A program made the translations under genes and the position numbers. A stretch of DNA of 64,000 nt, from contig NZ_CP107869.1 in the NCBI RefSeq assembly GCF_036013645.1, positions 7,502,001 through 7,566,000 of the forward strand. Direction: 5' to 3'. The DNA is from Streptomyces sp. NBC_00490. Its GTDB lineage: Bacteria > Actinomycetota > Actinomycetes > Streptomycetales > Streptomycetaceae. The notes beneath the pieces are model-generated. The model searched no databases. It had not been told where the DNA came from and worked only from the letters and a program-made list of their open reading frames with translations. Below are positions 30,040 through 37,330 of this stretch, piece by piece (within the stretch, counting starts at the first letter, position 1; each line of letters opens with the position of its first letter).

Positions 30040-30943
30040 GCTGGCGCCGGCCGATGACCCGTACCCGCTCCCGAGCGAAGTACAGGTCATGGGCGTGTCC
30101 CCGGAGATGGCCTCTTCGTGGTCCTCCTACCGGAGCGGACACCCCAAGCTCCGCCACCTGTCCCCCGTAGTGGTGGGCAAGTACAAGGACCTGATCGAGG
30201 CGGGCGACTTCTGCGAGGCGACGCCCGAGGGGCTCGTCTTCGACACCGAGGGCTACATCATCTCCGCCCAGCACCGGCTGGCCGCTCTCGCCAACGCCGA
30301 TCCGGCGAAGCTGATCGAGCACTACGGCCGTCCGTGGCTGAATCTCTGGATCTTCCCGAACCAGCCCCGGGACATCGCCCCCTATCTGGACCAGCCGCAC
30401 CGGCGCACAGCCGCTCACCTGCTGGTCGGCACCGCCTACGCCAAGGACATCGGGGCCGGTAGCAAGATGCTGGCAGCCCTTGCTATCGGGGACCGCTTCG
30501 GTACCCCGTCCTTCAACTCGGTCTCCGTGCCCCAGACGGTAGCCAACGCCCGCGCGTGGCCGGAGCTGGAGCGGTACGCCGCCGAGGTCTACGGCATCTG
30601 GCGGGTGACGAGCATCCCCCGCGGGCACCACCTGGCGGTACTCGCGCAGGCTGCCCGCACGGAACACGCCGCTGCGATCCCCGCATGGTTGGAGGGGCTG
30701 CGCACCGGCGCCAACCTCACAGAGACCGATCCGCGGCTCTTGCTGCGAGGCAAGTTCCGTGGCGGGTTCGTGTCACAGGCGAAGGTCACCAAGCGGGATC
30801 AGCAGTACGCCGTGATCGTGAAGTGCTGGAACGCCTACCTCACTGGCGAAGTGATCAACCCGATCGGCCTGCGCTTCCGCGCGGGCGAAGTCATGCCCCT
30901 CGTGGAGGGCTACGGCGCCAACAGGGAAAGGGAGGCTGCGTGA
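30011..30943 (+). CDS. ParB-like N-terminal-domain protein, 310 aa
   Basis: The protein starts MARIIQRITKLAPADDPYPL after GGAGAGGCAGC. Residues about 65-95 have EGLVFDTEGYIISAQHRLAALANA, which resembles the ParB/Srx motif (D-G-HR-A) used by ParB and by phage ParB-like proteins to bind a nucleotide. The C-terminal half is helical, with RRTAAHLLVGTAYAKDIGAG. Possible roles: DNA binding or CTP/ATP-dependent regulator. The gene is followed by overlapping GTGA start of the next gene. Confidence 0.55.
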   Translation: MARIIQRITKLAPADDPYPLPSEVQVMGVSPEMASSWSSYRSGHPKLRHLSPVVVGKYKDLIEAGDFCEATPEGLVFDTEGYIISAQHRLAALANADPAKLIEHYGRPWLNLWIFPNQPRDIAPYLDQPHRRTAAHLLVGTAYAKDIGAGSKMLAALAIGDRFGTPSFNSVSVPQTVANARAWPELERYAAEVYGIWRVTSIPRGHHLAVLAQAARTEHAAAIPAWLEGLRTGANLTETDPRLLLRGKFRGGFVSQAKVTKRDQQYAVIVKCWNAYLTGEVINPIGLRFRAGEVMPLVEGYGANREREAA

Positions 30944-31191
30944 CCGCGTCTCGGCAGACAAAGAAGGCCTGGGGCAGGAAGCTGGAGGAGGCCTCGGACG
31001 CCGTCCAGAAGGCCAAGGACGACCTTCTGGTGACCATCTACCAGGCTCGCACCGAGGGCGGTCTGAGCCAGGGCGACGTGTCCTATCACGTCGCCGAGTG
31101 CTCACCCTCTGGGGTGAAAGCCAAGGAGGAGCGGGGCCGGGCGATCGTGGAGGCACGGAGGGGGAGTAAGCGGGTGGCCAGTACGCCGTGA
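30940..31191 (+). CDS. Small helix-turn-helix-like protein, 83 aa
   Basis: GTG start overlapping the preceding stop (GTGA). The N-terminal half is a Lys/Glu-rich helix (KLEEASDAVQKAKDDLLVTI). The second half, QARTEGGLSQGDVSYHVAEC then SPSGVKAKEERGRAIV, reads as a helix-turn-helix with a polar turn. A small DNA-binding regulator is likely. It ends the early operon; a terminator follows. Confidence 0.55.
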   Translation: MTASRQTKKAWGRKLEEASDAVQKAKDDLLVTIYQARTEGGLSQGDVSYHVAECSPSGVKAKEERGRAIVEARRGSKRVASTP

Positions 31192-31273
31192 GCGAATCCA
31201 CCCCCCAGGGTAGGAGCGCCTGGTTAATCGCTCTGAATCGGGTACTCCTACGGCCTACCGGCAGTCATCGGAT

Positions 31274-31310
31274 GCCCCGCCACAGACCCCGGTTTCGGGG
31301 GTGGTGGGGC
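31274..31310 (+). terminator. Terminator at end of early operon
   Basis: GCCCCGCCAC pairs with GTGGTGGGGC (one G-T) enclosing a second CCCC/GGGG stem. It separates the early operon from the regulator-integrase block. Confidence 0.6.
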
Positions 31311-31393
31311 CGGTGATCGGCTGTGTCTTACAACGATCGCCCGCACGGTCAATCGTGGCCACATTCGGTTAAGTTTTCGGCAAGGGTCTTACC

Positions 31394-31425
31394 TGTGGAG
31401 GCCAAAGCTTGAGCTGACCTCCACA
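31394..31425 (+). promoter_or_regulatory. Operator-like perfect inverted repeat
   Basis: TGTGGAGG (31394-31401) and CCTCCACA (31418-31425), an exact inverted repeat with 16 bases between. It lies 54 bases upstream of the GTG of the small HTH protein and could be its own binding site. Confidence 0.45.
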
Positions 31426-31478
31426 CTGGCCCCACAGCTGCCATGCCATGCCTGAACGACCGAAGGGACCGCAGGATC

Positions 31479-31778
31479 GTGCCACCACGGAAGAAGACAG
31501 TCTTGTCCGACGAGGTCAGAGACGCGCTGCGGGCGCGTCTTACCCGCGCAAAGGAGACCAAGGACCGAGCAGAGGAGGACTTCTATATCGACGTCTACCT
31601 CATGTTCCAGGCCGGTCTGACGTTCGACGAGATCACCCGGGAACTGGGCGCCAGTGTCGGCGCCGTCAACGACTGGAAGAAAAAGGGGGAGGAGGCATCC
31701 CGAAGGCGTGAGTCAGCGCGAGGTCACCGGCCTGACCAAGATCCTGTCAGATCCGGAGAACGAGAGTCGGTCAGCTGA
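31479..31778 (+). CDS. Small helix-turn-helix regulator, 99 aa
   Basis: GTG start (a long frame from 31443 has no site). Residues about 35-70, IDVYLMFQAGLTFDEITREL then GASVGAVNDWKKKGEE, form a clear helix-turn-helix of the resolvase or Xis/Cro type, with a basic C-terminus. It is a candidate immunity repressor, Cro or excision (RDF) factor, since it lies directly before the integrase block. The last 24 codons overlap the next gene in another frame. Confidence 0.6.
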   Translation: MPPRKKTVLSDEVRDALRARLTRAKETKDRAEEDFYIDVYLMFQAGLTFDEITRELGASVGAVNDWKKKGEEASRRRESARGHRPDQDPVRSGERESVS

Positions 31779-32172
31779 AGAGATCGCCCAGCTCTGCATT
31801 GACGAGCTGGACGCCTTGCGTTCTGCATCTGACCGTCTCGCCGTCGTCGGCCAGCTGCGCTTTGGGCCCCAGGAAGACGTCCAGACAGTCGTCCTGGGGC
31901 CTTTCCGCGCCCCGCTGCTCCTGCGTGACGAGGAGCGCTTCGCCGACGTCGTACGGCGTCCCTGCACCCAAGCGAGGGACGCCGGCCAACACTTGGCTTG
32001 GGACTCTAAAACCGGCACCGGGAGCGGGAGATTCATGCTCGCCCCGGCTTTCATGAAGCCCAGGGATGCCTGGGACTTCTACCGGCCCGAGAAACGGCCG
32101 GACATCGAGCACATCACCAAGTCCATTGCGCGCTGGCGCCCCGGCCTGTGGGCCGAGGAGTTCAACGCATGA
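31708..32172 (+). CDS. Hypothetical phage protein, 154 aa
   Basis: GTG start with GGAGGAGG upstream, overlapping the HTH gene. The N-terminus is helical (EEIAQLCIDELDALRSASDR) and the remainder includes RFGPQEDVQTVVLGPFRAPL and KRPDIEHITKSIARWRPGLW. No recognised domain. It may be a partner of the regulator. Ends in the second copy of the 19-base repeat. Confidence 0.55.
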   Translation: MSQREVTGLTKILSDPENESRSAEEIAQLCIDELDALRSASDRLAVVGQLRFGPQEDVQTVVLGPFRAPLLLRDEERFADVVRRPCTQARDAGQHLAWDSKTGTGSGRFMLAPAFMKPRDAWDFYRPEKRPDIEHITKSIARWRPGLWAEEFNA

Positions 32173-32191
32173 CCCCGCCCTTGTGGGGCGG
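32173..32191 (+). repeat. 19-base repeat, copy 2
   Basis: Exact copy of CCCCGCCCTTGTGGGGCGG at 29558-29576. Here it lies directly after the stop of the 154-residue gene and supplies part of the ribosome-binding site (GGGCGGGAGGG) of the next gene. Confidence 0.55.
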
Positions 32192-32203
32192 GAGGGAGTG
32201 GAC

Positions 32204-32413
32204 ATGCAAGACGAGAGCGCCATTCCGGCCGAGGAGGCCGGGGAGTGGCTGCGGGAACACGCCAGAGATCAGCCGGTCACGATCGACCTACGCTCCCCCG
32301 CCTCACCGGGGAGCACGCTGACCATCCACCGGCGGGAGTGGACCGAGGAGGAGAGTCGTCGCCTCGCACACATTCTGTTCGGTCCCATGCCTGACGCGTC
32401 GGATTCCCGCTAA
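32204..32413 (+). CDS. Small phage protein before the integrase, 69 aa
   Basis: The protein starts MQDESAIPAEEAGEWLREHA with GGAGGG seven bases upstream. Mostly helical, acidic, with a strand in the middle (PVTIDLRSPASPGSTLTIHR). No recognised domain. A recombination directionality factor for the integrase could be this gene or the HTH gene; the sequence does not decide. Confidence 0.5.
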   Translation: MQDESAIPAEEAGEWLREHARDQPVTIDLRSPASPGSTLTIHRREWTEEESRRLAHILFGPMPDASDSR

Positions 32414-32433
32414 CGTTCCCCCGAAAGCGAGAT

Positions 32434-32465
32434 GACCCCAGCTGGGATGTGGCCCGGCTGGGGTC
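32434..32465 (+). terminator. Hairpin between regulator block and integrase
   Basis: GACCCCAGC and GCTGGGGTC, nine perfect pairs around a 14-base loop, just 25 bases before the integrase start. Terminator for the small genes or a structure in the integrase leader. Confidence 0.6.
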
Positions 32466-32489
32466 TCGACAGTCTGCAAGGAGACCGTC

Positions 32490-34562
32490 ATGCGTAAGTC
32501 AACCCTGCCCAGGCAGCGCGGCGCAACCCTGCGTATCGCCATCTACCTGCGAGTGTCCACCGTTAAGCAGCTGGACGGTTACGGGCTCTCGACGCAGGAA
32601 GACATGTGCCGGAGCGTCGTCCGCCTGAAGTTCGCAAGCGTTCCTCACGAGATTGTCGAGGTCTTCACAGACGGAGGCGTGTCGGGGAAGCTGCGTTCCC
32701 GGCCGGACTTCGACCGGATGAACCAAATGGTTGCCGAGGGTCTTGTGGACGTCGTGGTGGTGGCCAAGCTGGACCGCCTTGGCCGGACGATGGAGGACAT
32801 CCACCGCTGGACGTTCGACACCACAGAGAAGGGCGTGCGGGTCGTCACGGCGGACGGCCGGCTGGACAGCAGCGACGACATGTTCAAGCTGATGTTGTCC
32901 ATCCTGTCCTGGATGGCCGATATGGAGCACATCCTCATCAAGGAGCGCACCACATCGGGGCGCGAGGCAAAGCTTGCCGAGGGCAAGTGGGCCTTGGGCG
33001 TCGCCCCGTTCGGCTTCGCCCTGGAGGGAAAGGGTCGTGACGCCACACCAGTGGCTCACGAACAAGAGGCCCGCACCCTGGAACTTGCTGCGGAATGCCT
33101 GGTCGACCGGGGGATGAACCTGGCCGAGACGTGCGACGAGCTGAATCGGCTCGGCAGGCCGACCCGCAAGGGCGCCCCCTGGAACGCAACCTCCCTCCGC
33201 AAGATCCTCATGGGCAATGCCATTCAGGGGTTCGTCCGATACCGGGACCCCGAAAGCGGCCTGTCTGAGGCGCAGCGCGACGAAGCGGGGAACTTCGTCA
33301 ACGGCGAGACGCAAGAGGTCAGGCTTCCGAGGGTTCTCCCGGAGGCGCGCGTGAGTGCGGTACGTACCGCCGTAGCGCGGCTGGCGCGGTACCGGTACAC
33401 CCCGGAGAACCGTGAGTACCTCCTCACGGGGCGGATCATCGGCCAGTGCGGCAACGCATACATCGGCGGCCAGAACGCCACGGAGAGCCTTGCGGCCACC
33501 TATAAGTGCAGGGGGGCTGTCGGCCACGACACCCGAGGCAAGGCCAAGTGCGGGTGTTCGCAGATCCGCGCCGAAGAGGTCGAGCAGTTCGTGTGGGACG
33601 CCGTGGTCATCGGCCTGAAGGACAGGGAAAATCTCCGGGTCCTGGCGGGCCAGTGGCTTGGCGGCATCCCTGAGCGCTCGGAGTCCTACCGGCGGCGTAT
33701 CGAGGAGCTGGAGACGGCCATTGCCAGGAAGCGCAAGAGCCGCAAGTCAAAGATCCTGACCATGCTGGCGCTCACGGAGGAGCTTGCCGACGAGGACGGC
33801 AGCGTGGATACGCAGATGGTCGAGGAGCTGAAGGACACCCTGATCCAGCAGGAACGGGGACTCGAAAAGGAACTCAACGACGTCCGTGGCTGGCTGGCCG
33901 AAGTCGAGACCGAAGAACAGCGCGTGGCGGACGTCCTTGCCCTGGCCGACCAGATCTCACCGCGCCTGGACGAGCTGCCTGTAAGGCAGCGTCGGGACGT
34001 GATTGACCTGTTCGACGTCAAGGTGGTCATCGAGGATCAGGCCTCTGGTGGAGTGCTGCGGCCCAGCGTGGTCGAGAAGTGGTTCAGCGAGAGCGGGAAG
34101 CTGATTCCCGGCCCGCTCACCGACGAGCAGTGGGAGCGGGTCTCCCCGCTCTTCCCGACGCCCCAGGGCGCCCGTGATGCGGCACGGTGGACGTCTCGCC
34201 GGATGGTGCTCGACGCCCTGTTCTACAAGGCTCGTCATGCGCTGCGCTGGACGGAGCTGCCCCAGGAGGTTCTGGGGACGACGAACCACAGGTACCTGAA
34301 AATGCTGGCCGTCGAACTGGTGGAGGGAGGGCATCTCGCCAAGGTCGTGGAGTTGCTGGGCGACTACTCCGGCACGCAGGTGCCGGGGCCGGTGAGGCTG
34401 CCGCGCCTGGACATCCGCATGGCGCTTGCCGAGCAGGGGACTTTGGATGAGTTGATCGCACCGACTTCAACATGCCCTTCGGCTCGGTCGAGGACAGCGA
34501 GCGCCAGTTCGCCCGGGTGCGCGCCGCCGCCGAGGAGGCCGGACGCAAGGGCGACGAGCTGA
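32490..34562 (+). CDS. int: Large serine integrase with C-terminal transposase-like (DUF4096) segment
   Basis: 690 codons to the stop; about 656 are phage. The resolvase domain carries the catalytic Ser23 in IYLRVSTVKQLDGYGLSTQ, then the recombinase domain (about 190-300), a zinc-ribbon with Cys320 (GRIIGQCGNAYIGG), YKCRG and KCGC, and a long coiled coil (about 400-500, EELETAIARKRKSRKSK). Residues 543-600, LTDEQWERVSPLFPTPQGARD onward, resemble the DUF4096 N-terminal of IS5-type transposases. Start AAGGAGACCGTCATG. The last 35 codons come from the host gene, in another frame. Serine integrases recombine attP and attB by a Ser-DNA link. Confidence 0.9.
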   Translation: MRKSTLPRQRGATLRIAIYLRVSTVKQLDGYGLSTQEDMCRSVVRLKFASVPHEIVEVFTDGGVSGKLRSRPDFDRMNQMVAEGLVDVVVVAKLDRLGRTMEDIHRWTFDTTEKGVRVVTADGRLDSSDDMFKLMLSILSWMADMEHILIKERTTSGREAKLAEGKWALGVAPFGFALEGKGRDATPVAHEQEARTLELAAECLVDRGMNLAETCDELNRLGRPTRKGAPWNATSLRKILMGNAIQGFVRYRDPESGLSEAQRDEAGNFVNGETQEVRLPRVLPEARVSAVRTAVARLARYRYTPENREYLLTGRIIGQCGNAYIGGQNATESLAATYKCRGAVGHDTRGKAKCGCSQIRAEEVEQFVWDAVVIGLKDRENLRVLAGQWLGGIPERSESYRRRIEELETAIARKRKSRKSKILTMLALTEELADEDGSVDTQMVEELKDTLIQQERGLEKELNDVRGWLAEVETEEQRVADVLALADQISPRLDELPVRQRRDVIDLFDVKVVIEDQASGGVLRPSVVEKWFSESGKLIPGPLTDEQWERVSPLFPTPQGARDAARWTSRRMVLDALFYKARHALRWTELPQEVLGTTNHRYLKMLAVELVEGGHLAKVVELLGDYSGTQVPGPVRLPRLDIRMALAEQGTLDELIAPTSTCPSARSRTASASSPGCAPPPRRPDARATS
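34455..34480 (+). other. Attachment-site junction (attR region)
   Basis: The integrase reading frame and the reading frame of a host LLM-class oxidoreductase meet here: phage-frame residues ...TLDELIAPTS and, in another frame, host residues TDFNMPFGSVEDS. The shared core must lie in or just before ACCGACTTCAACATGCC. The exact two-base crossover cannot be fixed without the attL or an empty site. Confidence 0.65.
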
Positions 34563-34813
34563 CGTACTCCAACGCCCTCGTGGTCTGCGTCGGCAAGGAC
34601 GACCAGGAGGTCGCCCGTCGTGCCGCCGCGATCGGCCGTGAGGTGCCCGAGCTGAAGAGCAACGGCCTCGCCGGGTCCCCGGCCGAGGTCGTCGACAAGA
34701 TCGGTCGCTACGCCGAGATCGGCTCCCGCCGTATCTACCTCCAGGTCCTCGACCTCCACGACCTGGAACACCTGGAGCTCATCTCGGCGCAGGTGCAGTC
34801 GCAGCTGTCGTAA
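34463..34813 (+). pseudogene. 3' fragment of F420-dependent LLM-class oxidoreductase, split by the phage
   Basis: 116 codons of a luciferase-like monooxygenase family protein: DFNMPFGSVEDSERQFARVR, AAAIGREVPELKSNGLAGSP, AEVVDKIGRYAEIGSRRIYL, ending LISAQVQSQLS. The F420-dependent members are about 300 residues, so roughly 190 N-terminal residues should lie beyond the left phage end. Integration therefore inactivates the gene unless excision restores it. It shows normal chromosome codon use. Confidence 0.8.
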
Positions 34814-34830
34814 CCCTGGAAAACGACCGA

Positions 34831-34864
34831 CCGGCGGACCGCGCCGCACGGCCCGGTCCGCCGG
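34831..34864. terminator. Terminator between oxidoreductase fragment and methyltransferase
   Basis: CCGGCGGACCG and CGGTCCGCCGG, 11 perfect pairs. The genes converge here, so it probably ends transcripts from both sides. Confidence 0.7.
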
Positions 34865-34892
34865 ATCGTCCGTCAGGACTTTCGTCCGCCCG

Positions 34893-35672
34893 TCAGGACT
34901 TGTGCCCGACCCCCACGTACAGGGGGATCTCCTCGCCGCCCTGCCGTGCGCCGAGCTCGGGATGCCACTGGGCCGCGAGCACGACACCCGGGTCCACCAG
35001 CTCCAGCCCGGTGAAGAACCCGGAGAACTCCTCGCGCGAACGCACCTGGGCCGCCGTACCGCCCTTGCGGTACACCTCCACGACCCGCTCCCAGGTCTCC
35101 GGGTCGAAGTCCCCGGTGGCGTGCGAGAGCGTCAAGTAGCTGCCGGGCGCCAGGGATTCGACCAGCTCCCGCACGATCCGCACCGGCTCGTCCTCGTCCC
35201 CGACCAGGTGCAGCAGGGCCACCAGGGACAGCGCGATCGGCTGAGTGAAGTCGAGGGTCTCCCGGGCCGCCGCCAGGATCCTGCCCGGTTCGCGCACATC
35301 GGCCTGGACGTAGGCGGTCTTCCCCTCCGGCGCGCTGTGCAGCAGGGCCTCGGCGTGCCGGAGGACGATCGGGTCGTTGTCCGCGTACACCACCCGCGCG
35401 TCGGGGGCCGTCGCCTGGACGATCTGGTGGAGGTTCGGCTCGGTCGGGATGCCGGTGCCGATGTCGAGGAACTGCCGCACGCCCCGCTCGGCCAGCAGCC
35501 GGGAGGCCCGGTGCATGAACGCGCGATTGGTCCGCGCCATCTGACTCACGGAGGGGAAGAGCGAGGTCACCTGCTCGGCCGCCGCCACGTCGACCGGGTA
35601 GTTGTCCTTCCCGCCGAGGAAGTAGTCGTACATGCGGGCCGAATGGGGCTTGCTGGTGTCGATCGTGCTCAC
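34893..35672 (-). CDS. SAM-dependent methyltransferase, DUF574 family
   Basis: 259 residues, MSTIDTSKPHSARMYDYFLG. The family signature is clear: ARMYDYFLGGKDNYPVD, then RANRAFMHRA-type helix, FLDIGTGIPTEPNLHQ (SAM site) and VVYADNDPIVLRHAEALL. DUF574 proteins are abundant in Streptomyces, often near conservons or nucleoside genes, but the substrate is generally unknown. Upstream of its start is a short intergenic with the Hen1 gene diverging. Confidence 0.9.
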   Translation of the reverse strand: MSTIDTSKPHSARMYDYFLGGKDNYPVDVAAAEQVTSLFPSVSQMARTNRAFMHRASRLLAERGVRQFLDIGTGIPTEPNLHQIVQATAPDARVVYADNDPIVLRHAEALLHSAPEGKTAYVQADVREPGRILAAARETLDFTQPIALSLVALLHLVGDEDEPVRIVRELVESLAPGSYLTLSHATGDFDPETWERVVEVYRKGGTAAQVRSREEFSGFFTGLELVDPGVVLAAQWHPELGARQGGEEIPLYVGVGHKS

Positions 35673-35842
35673 AGTCGTGGATCCTCCCTCGAACGCCCGG
35701 TCGACCGGAGGCTAGCGAACATTGCCGACGGGCGATAAATCGAGAGTACGTACGGGGCGGCCCGAGGTACGTTGAGCGGGCCCCCCGCAGCTCAGAACGG
35801 CGAGAAGCCGCAGCTCAGAAGGATCCCAGAGGTGTAACCACC

Positions 35843-37330
35843 GTGTTCCTCACGATCAGTACCACCGGCACCCCCGAACGCCCCGCGACCGACCTCGGCT
35901 TCCTGCTCCACAAGCATCCCGAGAAATCGCAGGCGTTCTCCACGTCCTACGGCACGGCACACGTCCTCTACCCCGAGGCCGACGCCGAGCGCTGCACGGC
36001 GGCGCTGTTGCTGGAGGTCGACGCGGTGGCGCTGGTCCGGCGCGGCAAGGGCAAGGGCCGCGGTGGCGCTCCTGACGCGGCGCTCGCGCAGTACGTCAAC
36101 GACCGGCCCTACGCCGCGTCCTCGCTGCTCGCCGTCGCGCTGAGCGCGGTCTTCTCCAGTGCCATGCGCGGGGTGTGCAACGCCCGCCCCGAGCGGGCCG
36201 CGCAGCCGCTGCCGCTGCGCATCGAGGTGCCCGCGCTGCCCGCGCGCGGCGGCTCCGACCTCGTACGGAAGCTCTTCGAGCCGCTCGGCTGGGCGGTCAC
36301 CGTCGAACCGGTCGCGCTGGACGAACAGTTCCCGGAATGGGGCGACTCGCGGTACGTGCGGCTCGTGCTGGAGTCGCGGACCCTGACCCTCGCCCAAGCC
36401 CTGCGCCACCTCTACGTCCTGCTGCCCGTCCTCGACGACGCCAAGCACTACTGGGTCGCCTCCGACGAGGTCGACAAGCTGCTGCGGGCCGGTGAGGGCT
36501 GGCTGCCCGACCACCCCGAGCAGAAGCTGATCACCAGCCGGTATCTGTCGCGCCGCTGGTCGCTCACGCGCGCGGCGATGGAGCGCCTGGAGCTCGTACG
36601 GCTCGCCGAGGCCGACGACAGCGAGGTCGAGGAGATCGACAACGCCGTCGAGGCGGAGACCGAGGACGAACAGAAGCCGACCCCGCTCGCCGTGCAGCGC
36701 CGGGACGCCATCCTCGCCGCCCTCCAGGCGTCCGGCGCCGCCCGGGTGCTCGACCTCGGCTGCGGACAGGGCCAGTTGGTGCAGGCGCTGCTCAAGGACG
36801 TGCGGTTCACCGAGATCGTGGGCGTCGACGTGTCGATGCGCGCGCTCACCATCGCCTCCCGGCGGCTCAAGCTGGACCGCATGGGGGAGCGGCAGGCCTC
36901 CCGCGTCAAGCTCTTCCAGGGGTCGCTCGCCTACACGGACAAGCGCCTCAAGGGCTACGACGCCGCCGTGCTCAGCGAGGTCGTCGAGCACCTCGACCTG
37001 CCACGGCTGCCCGCCCTGGAGTACGCGGTCTTCGGCGCCGCCCGCCCGCGGACCGTCCTCGTGACGACCCCGAACGTCGAGTACAACGTGCGCTGGGAGA
37101 CCCTCCCGGCCGGCCATGTCCGGCACGGCGACCACCGCTTCGAGTGGACGCGGGAGGAGTTCCGGACCTGGGCCCGGGCGGTGGCCGAACGGCACGGGTA
37201 CGGCGTTGAGTTCGTACCCGTCGGGCCCGACGACCCCGAGGTCGGACCGCCGACCCAGATGGCCGTCTTCGAACTGAGCACAGCCGACGTCAAGACCGAC
37301 GAGACCGAGAAGGAGGCGAAGGCGGCATGA
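35843..37330 (+). CDS. hen1: 3'-terminal RNA ribose 2'-O-methyltransferase Hen1
   Basis: 495 residues, GTG start, AGAGGTG site. The N-terminal 250 residues (MFLTISTTGTPERPATDLGF) are the bacterial Hen1 regulatory region that helps ligation. The C-terminal domain has the SAM motif VLDLGCGQGQ (about 302-311) and the metal-binding EVVEH (379-383) with HRFEWTREEF downstream, the signature that distinguishes Hen1. It marks the 3' end of broken tRNA before sealing, blocking repeat cutting by ribotoxins. It overlaps pnkp by four bases (ATGA), forming the known Pnkp-Hen1 operon. Confidence 0.95.
   Translation: MFLTISTTGTPERPATDLGFLLHKHPEKSQAFSTSYGTAHVLYPEADAERCTAALLLEVDAVALVRRGKGKGRGGAPDAALAQYVNDRPYAASSLLAVALSAVFSSAMRGVCNARPERAAQPLPLRIEVPALPARGGSDLVRKLFEPLGWAVTVEPVALDEQFPEWGDSRYVRLVLESRTLTLAQALRHLYVLLPVLDDAKHYWVASDEVDKLLRAGEGWLPDHPEQKLITSRYLSRRWSLTRAAMERLELVRLAEADDSEVEEIDNAVEAETEDEQKPTPLAVQRRDAILAALQASGAARVLDLGCGQGQLVQALLKDVRFTEIVGVDVSMRALTIASRRLKLDRMGERQASRVKLFQGSLAYTDKRLKGYDAAVLSEVVEHLDLPRLPALEYAVFGAARPRTVLVTTPNVEYNVRWETLPAGHVRHGDHRFEWTREEFRTWARAVAERHGYGVEFVPVGPDDPEVGPPTQMAVFELSTADVKTDETEKEAKAA

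Larger units (their letters stand above)
1..34470. mobile_element. Prophage (right-hand 34 kb), serine-integrase type; left end outside window
   Basis: Everything from position 1 to about 34,470 is phage: a minus-strand late operon (terminase, lysin, portal, virion proteins, capsid, spike), a plus-strand early region of small orphan genes, and a serine integrase at the right end. The right boundary is seen where the integrase frame runs into the 3' part of an LLM-class oxidoreductase gene. The left boundary and the 5' part of that host gene are not in the window. N4-gp56-type capsid, no tail-tube or tape-measure gene and peptidoglycan-hydrolase-tipped virion proteins point to a short-tailed phage, but tail genes could lie to the left. 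All structural genes are intact, so it may be inducible. Confidence 0.93.
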
